Shown in pieces: positions 17,593 to 26,853 of a DNA stretch of 64,000 nucleotides; within the stretch, counting starts at the first letter, position 1, and the number at the start of each line of letters is the position of its first letter. The stretch spans positions 273,540-337,539 of the forward strand of contig NZ_JAODOO010000003.1 in NCBI RefSeq assembly GCF_025398335.1, given 5' to 3'. Under the pieces are notes generated by a model. The model saw only the letters and a list, made by a program, of their open reading frames with translations. It had not been told where the DNA came from and did not search any database. The position numbers and the translations under genes were made by a program. The DNA is from Clostridium sp. CX1 (lineage in GTDB: Bacteria; Bacillota; Clostridia; Clostridiales; Clostridiaceae).

Positions 17593-18525
17593 TTATACAT
17601 TATGAACAGTACTAAATTCTCTAAGAAGTCTCAAATAATGATTTGCTTCTCTAGTTACATGGTCTGCCAAAAGTGGCAGCATAACAGATCTTATCTTACA
17701 ATCTAGAATTCCTTCAGTACCCTGTTTCTTAAAGTTCCTCAATTCTGTAACTTCATTTAAGCTTTTCTTTGTAACTGCTGGGAATCTATTAGGTTCCTTC
17801 TTAAGGGAATTAACCTGCTTTTGAAGGGCGTCAAAGGTATTTGCAAAATCGTTAGCCTTTTGGAAAAGCTGTACCTCAGTTGGGTCTAGATATCCTCTTA
17901 TAAATTTAGAATGATCTCCCATAATATCATTCCAAAGAATTTCCTGCTCAATCATTTCTCTAATACTGTCAATACCATCTTTATTCTCAAGTTTAGTAAG
18001 AAGCATAACGTAGAATTTAGATTCTTCTATTATATGATGAAGCATAGAAGGATAAGTATAGCTAAAGGCTTTACAGGTAGATATATTCTTTAACAGATTT
18101 GATTTAAATATTATAGCAGTATTTGTCCCTGATATTGCAGCCTTATTTAACATGGAAACCTGCTTTAACAGTTGTTTAGTTTGCTTTCCTTGGGTAGCAG
18201 CTGTTAAGTTAAGTTCCCTTTGAGTAATTCTAGTATCTATTGGTATACCAGTTAATGCTTGAGTCTGCTTTTCAGCAGGAAGTGTAAGCTTAGTCACAAA
18301 TTCTCCAGAGGAGAGGGCTTCTTTTCCTATTATTCCATTTGCCAGTATTACTGTTCTAGCTAAGAGTTTTTCGAAGGTGTTTTTTAAGGCAACTAACTGA
18401 CGGGATACTGTTATGTCTCTTGGAGGTAGAGAAGCTGCTGCGAAGATGGCATGCTCCTTTACAATTCTTAAGAAGAATAGATTTGTTTCTAGTGAGTGTC
18501 TTATATAATCCTTATCAGATAACAT
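17593..18525 (-). CDS. DUF2935 protein
   Basis: The protein is 310 residues from the ATG at 18525, which follows AAAGGAG; an earlier ATG at 18558 lacks a ribosome site. It has two related helical halves, each starting with a pattern like RHSLETNLFFLRIVKEHAIF or YIVEESKFYVMLL-type helices with regularly spaced Glu and His. This is the layout of DUF2935, a Bacillus/Clostridium family predicted to be ferritin-like and possibly metal-binding. No function is established. Members are common in spore-formers. It stands alone. Confidence 0.8.
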   Translation of the reverse strand: MLSDKDYIRHSLETNLFFLRIVKEHAIFAAASLPPRDITVSRQLVALKNTFEKLLARTVILANGIIGKEALSSGEFVTKLTLPAEKQTQALTGIPIDTRITQRELNLTAATQGKQTKQLLKQVSMLNKAAISGTNTAIIFKSNLLKNISTCKAFSYTYPSMLHHIIEESKFYVMLLTKLENKDGIDSIREMIEQEILWNDIMGDHSKFIRGYLDPTEVQLFQKANDFANTFDALQKQVNSLKKEPNRFPAVTKKSLNEVTELRNFKKQGTEGILDCKIRSVMLPLLADHVTREANHYLRLLREFSTVHNV

Positions 18526-19066
18526 TATAATCTCCTTTATATTAATGATACTATCCACTTACTATAGTATGCTTTTCTGCATAAAGTTGTGACATTTATT
18601 TTTATAAAAATGCAGATTAATCCATAAAATGGAACATAATCTCCGATTTTATAGAGATTGTTACTAAAAATTATATTTAATTTAAAATATTAAATGTAAA
18701 CGTTTTGTAAACAAGGTTAAATAATTAACAGACATATAATTCTGAATATTAAAACTAATGCATAGTGCTTTTTGGAAATGTTTTTATAAATTAAATAAAT
18801 TACAGCAGTCCAATTGGAGTAGAATAAAGTCCATGTGAAAATTCTATAATTCAGTACCAAAAAATTCATAGTGAGGTTTAAGTTCTATTTGTAACACATA
18901 AACTACAGTGAATCTTTGATAAATTATTAATTAAGAAATTAAAAAAGATTAAAAAAAAAGAGAAGGATTAATTCAATAGTTATCGAATATAAATAGTGTA
19001 AAGAAACTTAGACATCAATTGTACAAATTTAATGATAAAATAAATTCATATATGGGGGTAAATAAA
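18526..19066. other. 541-bp intergenic region between DUF2935 and gdhA
   Basis: The divergent promoters must lie here, but no clear -35/-10 pair stands out. Visible items are a hairpin AATCTC/GAGATT near 18640-18660 and, at 18695-18708, TGTAAACGTTTTGT. The latter matches the CcpA cre pattern at 12 of 14 positions and overlaps a GTAAAC direct repeat. The long AT-rich leader before gdhA (about 120 bases, A-tract at 18940-18960) holds no recognisable riboswitch. Confidence 0.4.
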
Positions 19067-20434
19067 ATGACAAATGTAAAAGTAAACTCAGCAGACTACA
19101 TTAAAGAGGTCATTGAAAACGTTAAGAAAAGAAATGGCAATGAGCCAGAATTCTTACAAACTGTTGAAGAGGTTTTAGGATCACTTGCTCCAGTACTTGA
19201 CAAACATCCAGAATACATCGAAGAAAATCTTTTAGAGAGATTCTGTGAGCCAGAAAGACAAATCATGTTCAGAGTTCCATGGGTTGATGATGCTGGAAAG
19301 TTACAAGTTAACAGAGGTTTCAGAGTTCAATTCAACGGAGCTATAGGACCTTACAAGGGAGGATTAAGATTCCATCCTACAGTTTACATAGGAATAATCA
19401 AATTCCTAGGATTTGAGCAAATATTAAAGAATTCCTTAACTGGTCTTCCAATAGGAGGAGGTAAAGGTGGTTCAGACTTCGATCCAAGAGGAAAATCAGA
19501 TGCTGAAATCATGAGATTCTGCCAAAGCTTCATGACTGAACTTTACAGACACATTGGACCAGACGTTGACGTTCCTGCTGGAGACGTTGGTGTTGGTGGA
19601 AGAGAAATTGGTTACCTTTATGGACAATACAGAAGAATCAGAGGAGCTTTTGAAAATGGAGTTCTTACTGGAAAAGGCTTAACTTATGGCGGAAGCTTAG
19701 TAAGACCAGAAGCTACAGGTTTCGGAGTAACTTACTACTGTAACGAAATGTTAAAGCATGAAGGAGAAACTTTCGAAGGAAAAACTGTTGTAGTTTCAGG
19801 CTTTGGTAACGTTGCTTGGGGAGTTTGCCAAAAGGTTAGCGAGTTAGGTGGAAAAGTTGTAACGCTTTCCGGTCCAGACGGATACATCTATGATCCAGAA
19901 GGAGTAACTGGTGAGAAGATAGATTACATGGTTGAAATGTTAAGAATAAACAAAGGTGCAAGAATTAAAGACTATGCTGACAAATATGGCGTAGAATTCT
20001 TCCCAGGACAAAAACCATTCGGCGTTAAAGCTGACATAATAATACCATGCGCAATCCAAAATGATATTAAAATAGATGAAGCTAAGCAAATAGTTGCAAA
20101 CAAAGTTAAATTTGTTTGTGAAGCTGCTAACATGCCATGTACAAATGAAGCAGTTGAGTACTTCCAACACAACGGCGTAATAGTAGGACCTTCAAAGGCT
20201 GCTAACGCTGGTGGAGTTGCTACATCTGCATTAGAAATGGCTCAAAACAGTGGAAGAATAGCTTGGACTGCAGAAGAAGTAGATACTAAGTTACACCAAA
20301 TAATGGTTAACATCTACAACAACTGTAAGAAAGCTTCAGAAGACTATGGCTTTGGATACAACTTAGTTGCTGGTGCTAACATCGCTGGTTTCGTAAAAGT
20401 TGCTGAAGCTATGCATCAACAAGGAAACTACTAA
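19067..20434 (+). CDS. gdhA: Glutamate dehydrogenase (hexameric, NAD(P)-dependent)
   Basis: The enzyme interconverts glutamate and 2-oxoglutarate plus ammonia. It is 455 residues from the ATG at 19067 (ribosome site GGGGGT); the ATG at 19019 has no such site. The substrate site PIGGGKGGSDFDP (about residues 125-137) carries the catalytic lysine. The Rossmann motif VSGFGNVAWG lies near residue 240, and PAGDVGVGGREIGY is also present. The length fits the small hexameric type that serves as a major enzyme in amino-acid-fermenting clostridia. Uniform AAC, TTC, TAC and AGA codon choice suggests very high expression. A strong two-part terminator follows. Confidence 0.95.
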   Translation: MTNVKVNSADYIKEVIENVKKRNGNEPEFLQTVEEVLGSLAPVLDKHPEYIEENLLERFCEPERQIMFRVPWVDDAGKLQVNRGFRVQFNGAIGPYKGGLRFHPTVYIGIIKFLGFEQILKNSLTGLPIGGGKGGSDFDPRGKSDAEIMRFCQSFMTELYRHIGPDVDVPAGDVGVGGREIGYLYGQYRRIRGAFENGVLTGKGLTYGGSLVRPEATGFGVTYYCNEMLKHEGETFEGKTVVVSGFGNVAWGVCQKVSELGGKVVTLSGPDGYIYDPEGVTGEKIDYMVEMLRINKGARIKDYADKYGVEFFPGQKPFGVKADIIIPCAIQNDIKIDEAKQIVANKVKFVCEAANMPCTNEAVEYFQHNGVIVGPSKAANAGGVATSALEMAQNSGRIAWTAEEVDTKLHQIMVNIYNNCKKASEDYGFGYNLVAGANIAGFVKVAEAMHQQGNY

Positions 20435-20463
20435 AATTAAAATAGCGTAGAACCTTCTAAATT

Positions 20464-20520
20464 AAAGGGGCTGTTCATAGTGATTAAAAAAATCGCTAAT
20501 GTAACAGCTCCTTTAGTTTA
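20464..20520 (+). terminator. Terminator of gdhA
   Basis: A long hairpin follows: AAAGGGGCTGTT pairs with AACAGCTCCTTT, and above an internal loop AGTGATT pairs with AATCGCT. A TTTAGTTTATTT tract comes after. Confidence 0.85.
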
Positions 20521-20565
20521 TTTATAAAGGAATAGCTTTTAACTATATTAATGAATATAATTGAG

Positions 20566-20591
20566 CCCAGTTGTACAAAATAACAACTGGG
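20566..20591 (+). other. Perfect 9-bp hairpin before the GT39 gene
   Basis: CCCAGTTGT (20566-20574) pairs with ACAACTGGG (20583-20591) across an 8-base loop, followed by TTAACTTTT. It lies 27 bases before the GT39 start, so it could be a leader structure or a second terminator. Confidence 0.5.
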
Positions 20592-20617
20592 TTAACTTTT
20601 GGAAAAGGAGTGCCGAC

Positions 20618-22159
20618 ATGAGAAGTACTGAATCAAATAGCCTGGATAAATTGCTGAGTTTTATTGAGAAATACTATTATGTATTTCTAATGCTTGTACT
20701 CTCCTTAACATTATTCAATCTTTTTTATTATCTAGGAGAAACCCCTATCTACAGCTGGGATGAGGCAAGACATGGGGTAAGTGCCTATGAAATGGTTAAA
20801 AATAATGACTTTATAGTAAACACTTACGGATATAAAAATGATTACTGGAACCTAAAGCCTCCTGTAAGCTTTTGGGCAATAGCCCTTGGTTATAAAATAG
20901 CAGGCTTCAATCCTTTAGGTTTAAGATTATTTTCTGCAGTTGCAGCTCTTTTAACTATATTTATAGCAGCAATGCTGGTGAAATATAAACATGGAGCAGC
21001 AGCTTCTTTAATCTGTGTATTAATTCTTACTACATCACCAAAGTATATTGTAATTCACAGTGCTAGAACAGGAGATGCAGATGCATTATTTGTGTTGTTT
21101 TTCACTGTAGCTATGATATCTATGATTTTAATAGAAAAAAATAGAAGATTTTTATATTTAGTAGGATTAGCATTTTCATTAGCTTTTTTAACTAAAAGCT
21201 GGCATGCCTTAAGCATAGCGTTAACAGGCTTTATTTATCTGCTTTTTACTAAGACTTTATTTAAGCTAAAGATTAAAGAATGGATTTTATTTATTTTAAG
21301 TTCCTTTTCTCCTATATTAATATGGGGGATTTTAAGATACAGCAGAGATGGTTTTGAATTTTTCAACATGATGATAAATTATGACCTTTTAGCAAGAACA
21401 AGCAGAACCTTAGAAGGACATATAGGAAATAAGTGGTTTTATGTTAATACATTAAGGTCCTACTATTCCATGTGGTTTGCAATTCTTATATTAGGTTTAT
21501 TTATTTACTATATCTCAAATTCTGATTTAATAAAAAAGGATAAAATTAATACTGAAAAGAGAAATTATTATCTGGCGTTAGTTTTATGGATACTAGTTCC
21601 CCTACTAGCCTATTCAAAGGCCAGTACAAAGATATACTGGTACATATATCCAGTGTATATTCCTATAGCTATAGCAGTCAGCGGAATATGTGGTGCTTTA
21701 ATAAGGGGAGTAAGACGAAATGCAGCAGTTCAACTAGCAGTGATTATATCCCTTTTAGTAGGGGCAGGCACCTATGAGACTGTAATTTTAAAGCACATTG
21801 TACAATTTAAAAATGACAGTAAAAGGGTAAATATTCAAAACATCCACTTGAGTGAGGATATAAGAGGTGCTGACGTTTATGTCTATTATGGTGCAGATGC
21901 AAAAATAAATGTGGGGCCTATTAGTGAAATGAAGGATTGGGAGCAAAGCGATTTGCTGTCTGCAGAGTTTTATTGGGATTTGATACCTAAGGATGGTGGT
22001 TTTAAAGCCTTTCTTAAGGATGGAGAAAACTCTGTTATATTAGTCCCTAAAAGAAAAGAGTTTACTAAGGTTATAGAAGATAATAAGCTTAGGGTTATAT
22101 CTGACAGTGGCTCCATGTACATTTTGACCAAGAATAAAAGTTCTTTTACCAAAGAATAA
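20618..22159 (+). CDS. GT39/ArnT-like membrane glycosyltransferase
   Basis: This 513-residue polytopic protein starts at ATG 20618 (AAAAGGAG site), not at the TTG 57 bases upstream. After the first helix comes the acidic WDEAR motif of lipid-linked sugar transferases of the PMT/ArnT superfamily. About ten more membrane segments and a C-terminal soluble domain (about residues 405-513) follow. Such enzymes move a sugar from polyprenyl phosphate to a protein or glycan on the outer face of the membrane. The next gene is a polyprenyl-phosphate sugar synthase type. The two probably act in sequence: one loads the carrier, the other uses it. The acceptor is unknown; surface proteins are a candidate. 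Confidence 0.85.
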   Translation: MRSTESNSLDKLLSFIEKYYYVFLMLVLSLTLFNLFYYLGETPIYSWDEARHGVSAYEMVKNNDFIVNTYGYKNDYWNLKPPVSFWAIALGYKIAGFNPLGLRLFSAVAALLTIFIAAMLVKYKHGAAASLICVLILTTSPKYIVIHSARTGDADALFVLFFTVAMISMILIEKNRRFLYLVGLAFSLAFLTKSWHALSIALTGFIYLLFTKTLFKLKIKEWILFILSSFSPILIWGILRYSRDGFEFFNMMINYDLLARTSRTLEGHIGNKWFYVNTLRSYYSMWFAILILGLFIYYISNSDLIKKDKINTEKRNYYLALVLWILVPLLAYSKASTKIYWYIYPVYIPIAIAVSGICGALIRGVRRNAAVQLAVIISLLVGAGTYETVILKHIVQFKNDSKRVNIQNIHLSEDIRGADVYVYYGADAKINVGPISEMKDWEQSDLLSAEFYWDLIPKDGGFKAFLKDGENSVILVPKRKEFTKVIEDNKLRVISDSGSMYILTKNKSSFTKE

Positions 22160-22251
22160 TGATAGTTAGGATAAAAACTTAGAGCTGTAAATTAATAATG
22201 AATGGAGGCACTGATTAAGTTTTTCTAAGTTTTCTTAACCAGCATATACTA

Positions 22252-23232
22252 ATGGATGATAAGGCTTTAATTTCAGTAGTTGTACCTATGTATTATGAAG
22301 AAGAAGTAGCAGAGGAATGCTATAGGAGATTAAAGGAGGTTATGAATACTGCTGAGCTGGATTATGAACTCATATTTATTAACGATGGCAGCAAGGACAG
22401 AACTCTGGAAATACTGAAGTCTATAGCAAAGGAGGACAGAAAGGTAAAAATAATCGACTTTGCTAGAAACTTTGGTCACCAGACAGCAGTTACTGCAGGA
22501 GTTTTTAATTCTAAAGGAGATGCAGTTGTTATAATAGATGCAGATCTTCAGGACCCTCCGGAGCTGATTATAGACATGATTGATAAATGGAAAAGCGGCT
22601 TCGATGTAGTATATGCAAAGAGAAAGAAGAGAAATGGAGAAACTTTTTTTAAGTTATTCACTGCTAAGTGTTTTTATAAATTTCTATCCTGTATGTCAGA
22701 AATTGCAATACCTAGAGACACCGGTGACTTTAGACTTATGGATAAAAAGGTGGTAGAAGTATTTAAATCTATGCCTGAAAAAAATAGATTTGTAAGAGGA
22801 ATGGTAAGCTGGGTTGGCTTTAATCAAAGTTATATTGAGTACGAAAGAGATGAACGTTTTGCAGGAGAGACAAAGTATCCTTTAAAGAAGATGTTGAAGT
22901 TAGCCTGTGACGGTATAATTTCCTTCTCCACTAAACCTTTAAGGGCAGTAACAAAGCTAGGAACTGTAACCATAGCTTTATCCTTAGCAATGCTGCTTTA
23001 CTCAATAATTATGAAACTTGCAGGTGGAAGTCCCATTAACAGTTGGACTTTTATAATGGAAGGAATCATATTCTTTAGTGGAATACAGCTTCTATCTATA
23101 GGAATTCTAGGAGAATATGTAGCGAGAATATACGATGAGAGCAAGAACAGACCTCTGTTTATAGTAAGAGATATGATAAACTTTGGGGAAGAGGAAAAGC
23201 AGATATTAAAGGAAGTAAAACAAATATCTTAA
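22252..23232 (+). CDS. GT2 polyprenyl-phosphate glycosyltransferase (DPM1/GtrB-like)
   Basis: This 326-residue enzyme has an N-terminal GT2 domain (about residues 1-225). It has VVVPMYYEE, the DGSKD metal-site region and DADLQDPPE, the signature of the dolichol/undecaprenyl-phosphate branch. Two C-terminal membrane helices follow (about 237-257 and 270-292). It should transfer a sugar from a nucleotide to undecaprenyl phosphate, supplying the GT39 protein encoded just before it. The ATG at 22252 has a weak ribosome site. An upstream in-frame TAA at 22216 excludes a much longer form. Confidence 0.9.
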   Translation: MDDKALISVVVPMYYEEEVAEECYRRLKEVMNTAELDYELIFINDGSKDRTLEILKSIAKEDRKVKIIDFARNFGHQTAVTAGVFNSKGDAVVIIDADLQDPPELIIDMIDKWKSGFDVVYAKRKKRNGETFFKLFTAKCFYKFLSCMSEIAIPRDTGDFRLMDKKVVEVFKSMPEKNRFVRGMVSWVGFNQSYIEYERDERFAGETKYPLKKMLKLACDGIISFSTKPLRAVTKLGTVTIALSLAMLLYSIIMKLAGGSPINSWTFIMEGIIFFSGIQLLSIGILGEYVARIYDESKNRPLFIVRDMINFGEEEKQILKEVKQIS

Positions 23233-23235
23233 TAA

Positions 23236-23260
23236 AAGACCAGCAGTGCTGGTCTTTTAC
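23236..23260. terminator. Bidirectional terminator between the GT2 gene and gerQ
   Basis: An AAAGACCAGC/GCTGGTCTTT stem is AT-flanked on both sides and lies between convergent genes. It touches the stop codon of gerQ. Confidence 0.85.
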
Positions 23261-23800
23261 TTATGAAAGGATGCTTACAAATTTAATAGAATAAATATCA
23301 CATAGTGTACGTCTATTTGTTTCTGGTTCTCCTATGATAATATAACTAATTCCAACCTTTTCCAAAACTCCTGTACGGTCTTGAAGAGTACCGGTTCCTA
23401 GAAGGAAGGTTACTAATACTCTTTTACCTACCTGAGTTCTTAAGTAGCCTTGAGTATATTCAGTGTCTAGAATAGTAGGTGAGCCTGGTGCAGTTTCGAA
23501 AGGTGAACCAGCAAAAGGTGCCTGAGGAGATTGAACACCAGTAGTTCCAGTACCAGGAGTCATGCCAGTACCAGGAGTCACACCAGTTCCCATACCAGTA
23601 CCAGGAGTCATTCCAGCACCGCCGCTAGCAGGACCCATTTCAGTTCCTTGCATCATTTCATCAGCCATCATATCCTCTCCTTCATACATATTAATAGGTG
23701 TTCCAGTAGCTGCTGGAAACGAACCAGGAAATGAGCCAGGCATTATTGGAACAGCTCTTTGACAAGGCATCATGCAATTAAAGCAGTAATTTGGATACAT
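23261..23800 (-). CDS. gerQ: Spore coat protein GerQ-like
   Basis: This 179-residue protein has two parts. The N-terminal half is low-complexity, with Met/Cys-rich MYPNYCFNCMMPCQ and Gly/Thr/Pro repeats (GTGMTPGTGMTPGTG). The C-terminal 70 residues (from about 112) are a conserved domain starting YTQGYLRTQVGKRVLVTF and ending CDIYSIKFVSIL, which matches GerQ. In Bacillus, GerQ sits in the inner coat, is needed to place the lytic enzyme CwlJ, and is cross-linked by transglutaminase. Here the upstream gene on the same strand is cwlJ, so the pair is preserved. A good ribosome site (GGAGG) precedes the start. Expression in the mother cell is expected, though no sigma-factor box was identified. 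Confidence 0.82.
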   Translation of the reverse strand: MYPNYCFNCMMPCQRAVPIMPGSFPGSFPAATGTPINMYEGEDMMADEMMQGTEMGPASGGAGMTPGTGMGTGVTPGTGMTPGTGTTGVQSPQAPFAGSPFETAPGSPTILDTEYTQGYLRTQVGKRVLVTFLLGTGTLQDRTGVLEKVGISYIIIGEPETNRRTLCDIYSIKFVSILS

Positions 23801-23883
23801 AAAAATACCTCCGTGATAAATTTATAAAATTAAAGGCTCCGTAACTTTCTGTTTTTAAATTTAGTGATACAAATAGTAGTTAA

Positions 23884-24318
23884 CTAGCTTTGAAAATAAC
23901 TTGCTGTAGGATTATAGAAACAATGATTTTCCACCTTTACTTGAAAGGTTCCGTTTCCGTTATATGGGAAAAGATAAGGGCAAGGAGCATATGGGTTGAA
24001 GTACCATAAAGAGGACCCTACAGTAAATAATCTGTTACCAGCTAATGCCCAATCGGCAATATCATAATGTATTTGCTCTGGAGGATTAGCCCAAAGAGTC
24101 TGAGGATTAGCTACTCCACCAAGTACTGGACGGGTACAGTCAAACTGGCCTTTTTGATAGATTACATTTCTTACATTACCTTGACCTATTCTTTGATATT
24201 CACCGCCGGGCGTTCTTACTCTGTTCATTACAACAGAAGCAACGGCTTTCATGCCATTGTCACCTTCTCCACCGGCTTCACATTTTATAAGTCTTGCCAG
24301 CAGTTCCCTGTTATCCAT
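23884..24318 (-). CDS. cwlJ: Spore cortex-lytic hydrolase CwlJ
   Basis: The protein is 144 residues from the ATG at 24318, which has GAGGTG upstream; a GTG at 24330 lies inside that site. It is a single SleB/CwlJ-type hydrolase_2 domain with the catalytic glutamate at E14 in KCEAGGEG, followed by MKAVASVVMNRV and YQKGQFDC motifs. It has no signal peptide and no peptidoglycan-binding domain, which is the CwlJ rather than the SleB architecture. CwlJ degrades spore cortex during germination and is placed in the coat from the mother cell. It precedes gerQ by 83 bases and is probably cotranscribed with it. Confidence 0.9.
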   Translation of the reverse strand: MDNRELLARLIKCEAGGEGDNGMKAVASVVMNRVRTPGGEYQRIGQGNVRNVIYQKGQFDCTRPVLGGVANPQTLWANPPEQIHYDIADWALAGNRLFTVGSSLWYFNPYAPCPYLFPYNGNGTFQVKVENHCFYNPTASYFQS

Positions 24319-24541
24319 TAAGTTATACACCTCATTAATTTTGCTTACACTATTATTTTATTTTACAGCACCGAAATGGTTACAAATATTACAAAAAATT
24401 ATTAGTAAATTTTTAATAAATGCTTTTATGTACAAGGTAGCAAGAAGGTAAAACCTTGCATAGTATAAAATCACAAAGGGTAAGTGGTTACTAAGGAGGG
24501 AAAGGGGATAGCGCTCTATTGAGAAATGAGGGGATAAGAAA

Positions 24542-26782
24542 ATGACAATGATAAATAAGACTGCTCATACCATTATTATAAGTACGTTGATTTTTATGCT
24601 AGTGTTATCTGGTATTTCTAATGAACTAGTATTTAAAAAATTTTCCCTATTGGAAAATAAAATTGTAGAGGAAAATATAAACAGGGCAAAATATGCATTA
24701 GATAGAGAAGTAAACAGCTTGAATACTAGTGCCAGCGACTGGGCAGCCTGGGACGAAACCTACGAATTTATCCAAAATAAGAATAAAAGCTATATTGACA
24801 ATAATCTAGTAGATGATGTTTTTACTAATTATAAAATAAACTTTATGATTTTTATAAATGAAGATGGAAAAATTATTTACAGCAGATACTTTGATTTGAA
24901 AGAAGGTAAAAAAACAGAAGCACCAGCAGGTTTTGAAAATTACATTATTAGATTTTCAAATCTTACAGCGGTAGGAAACCAATCAGATAGGGAGTCAGGA
25001 ACAATGGTCTTTGAAAAAACTCCTATAATGGTCTCCTCAGCACCTATTATAACCAGTAGTTTTTCAGGACCTGTCAAAGGAAGGCTAATTATAGGAAGAT
25101 ATCTTAATGAAAAAATAGTGGAAAGTATCTCTGAGGCAACAACCTTAAAGGTAACTTACAGCCTCTACAACAGCATGGAAATAGCCAATGATTTTAAAGA
25201 GGCCAAGCTATTCTTTGAAAAAGGAAATGAAAGCTTTACTCAGACATTAAATAAAGAAGCTATGGGCGGATATGCTCTGATAAAGGATATACAGGGAAAG
25301 CCTATTTTAATATTAAAGGTAGAGATTCCAAGAGAAGTCTATAAAGAAAGTATCAACACTAAAATATACTTCTTTGCACTGCTTATACTAGTTTTTGTAA
25401 TAGGTGGTGCTGCAATACTGTGGATATTAAAATATAAAGTGCTGCTGCCAGGTATTAAACAAAAGCAAACGGAAGAAAAGCTATATCATGTAGTATATTT
25501 TGATCAGCTTACTGGGCTGCCAAATAGACTCTTATTTTTGAAGTGTATAGAGGATTTCGTTGCTACTGCAAAAGAGAATTCTGTAAGCATAGCTATTTTA
25601 TATCTTGATATTAACAGGTTTAAAATAATAAATGATATTGAAGGCTATGATGCAGGCGATAAATTTTTAAGAGATTTAGCAGAAGAACTTCCTTCCTGTC
25701 TAGGAGAGGATATGATACTTGGAAGACTTGGTGAAGATGAGTTTGGTATATTGATGCCTAAGGTTAAAAGTGAGGAAGAAGTTCTGCAGCTGTGCGACAA
25801 GATAATAGCATCTATAAATAGAGATTGGAAGATTAGCAATAGAAACTTCAATATAGCAGTTTGTATAGGGATAGCAGTATATCCGCAGCATGGTGAGACT
25901 GCTCTCGAACTTCTAAAAAATGCTGATGCAGCTATGTACTACGCTAAGGAAAGGGGAAAGAACTATTATGAGTTTTATAAACCAGCCTTAAGCAGTAGAA
26001 CTTTAAATCAGGTATCTATGGAGAACTCTATTATTAAAGCTATAAATAGAGAGGAATTTATTCTTTACTACCAGTCTCAAATTCGTATAGTAGATAACAA
26101 GGTAGTAGGGGTAGAGGCTCTTATAAGATGGCATAGCCCTGAACATGGAATTGTTCCACCGGACAAGTTTATACCTTTTGCAGAGGAAAACGGACTGATT
26201 GATTTTATTGACAGATGGGTTATGAAAACTGCCTGTCTTCAGAGCAGAAGATGGCAGGAATTAAATAAAAAGCCTATAAGAATTTCAGTAAATGTATCTA
26301 GTAAACAGTTTGAAGATCCGAAGTTTATAGAATATGTGAGAAATACAATAGATGAAACTAAAGCAGATCCTGCTTGGTTAGAAGTTGAAATTACAGAAAG
26401 TGCTCTTATGAAATATCCAGAAGAAACTATTAAAATTCTCAATGAATTAAAGAGCATGGGTATAAAAATAGCTTTAGATGATTTTGGTACCGGGTATTCA
26501 TCCTTAGCCTACTTGAAAAAGTTCCCTATAGACAAACTAAAAATAGACAAGTCTTTTATAAGGGATATAACTCAAAATAAGGAAAACGAGGCTATAGTCA
26601 AGACTATAATTGACTTATCTAAGAGTATGGGAATTAAAGTAGTAGCAGAAGGGGTAGAAACAAAGGAACAATTAGAAATACTAAGGAAGCTTAACTGCGA
26701 TGAGGTTCAAGGATATTTATTTAGTAAGCCAGTAGAAGGTATAGTTATTGAGGAAGCACTTATTGGAAGGGTTGAAAATTGA
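24542..26782 (+). CDS. CHASE4-GGDEF-EAL c-di-GMP phosphodiesterase
   Basis: This 746-residue membrane protein has a first helix at about residues 9-28 and an extracellular CHASE4 sensor (about 45-270, with SASDWAAWDETYEF). A second helix lies at about 275-297. A GGDEF domain (about 315-480) and an EAL domain (about 490-740) follow. The GGDEF signature is GEDEF, so cyclase activity is doubtful and it may only bind GTP. The EAL domain keeps EAL in GVEALIRW (about 522), DDFGTGYSS (about 645) and AEGVET, and should cleave c-di-GMP. It probably opposes the cyclase encoded at 9321. The start follows GAGGGGATAAG. No c-di-GMP riboswitch is visible upstream. Confidence 0.9.
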   Translation: MTMINKTAHTIIISTLIFMLVLSGISNELVFKKFSLLENKIVEENINRAKYALDREVNSLNTSASDWAAWDETYEFIQNKNKSYIDNNLVDDVFTNYKINFMIFINEDGKIIYSRYFDLKEGKKTEAPAGFENYIIRFSNLTAVGNQSDRESGTMVFEKTPIMVSSAPIITSSFSGPVKGRLIIGRYLNEKIVESISEATTLKVTYSLYNSMEIANDFKEAKLFFEKGNESFTQTLNKEAMGGYALIKDIQGKPILILKVEIPREVYKESINTKIYFFALLILVFVIGGAAILWILKYKVLLPGIKQKQTEEKLYHVVYFDQLTGLPNRLLFLKCIEDFVATAKENSVSIAILYLDINRFKIINDIEGYDAGDKFLRDLAEELPSCLGEDMILGRLGEDEFGILMPKVKSEEEVLQLCDKIIASINRDWKISNRNFNIAVCIGIAVYPQHGETALELLKNADAAMYYAKERGKNYYEFYKPALSSRTLNQVSMENSIIKAINREEFILYYQSQIRIVDNKVVGVEALIRWHSPEHGIVPPDKFIPFAEENGLIDFIDRWVMKTACLQSRRWQELNKKPIRISVNVSSKQFEDPKFIEYVRNTIDETKADPAWLEVEITESALMKYPEETIKILNELKSMGIKIALDDFGTGYSSLAYLKKFPIDKLKIDKSFIRDITQNKENEAIVKTIIDLSKSMGIKVVAEGVETKEQLEILRKLNCDEVQGYLFSKPVEGIVIEEALIGRVEN

Positions 26783-26795
26783 GTATAGGGACTGT

Positions 26796-26829
26796 AGGCT
26801 GGTATTTAATATTACTTTTATACCAGCCT
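26796..26829. terminator. Hairpin between the convergent EAL and SDR genes
   Basis: A perfect 10-bp inverted repeat (AGGCTGGTAT 26796-26805 with ATACCAGCCT 26820-26829) has a 14-base T-rich loop. T tracts on either side are weak. Confidence 0.6.
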
Positions 26830-26853
26830 GTTAAAATTAAAGACTAATTATAT

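Noticed and set aside
22201..22227. Short frame MEALIKFF before the GT2 gene as a leader peptide
   Set aside because: It lacks a ribosome site and any associated hairpin, so chance is the simpler explanation.
23531..23762. Plus-strand open frames within gerQ
   Set aside because: Mirror frames of the GTG/MTP repeat region, without ribosome sites.
24331..24541. c-di-GMP riboswitch before the GGDEF-EAL gene
   Set aside because: No CGCAAAGC or GGGTAGCxGGTTACC-type GEMM elements, and no class II pseudoknot pattern.
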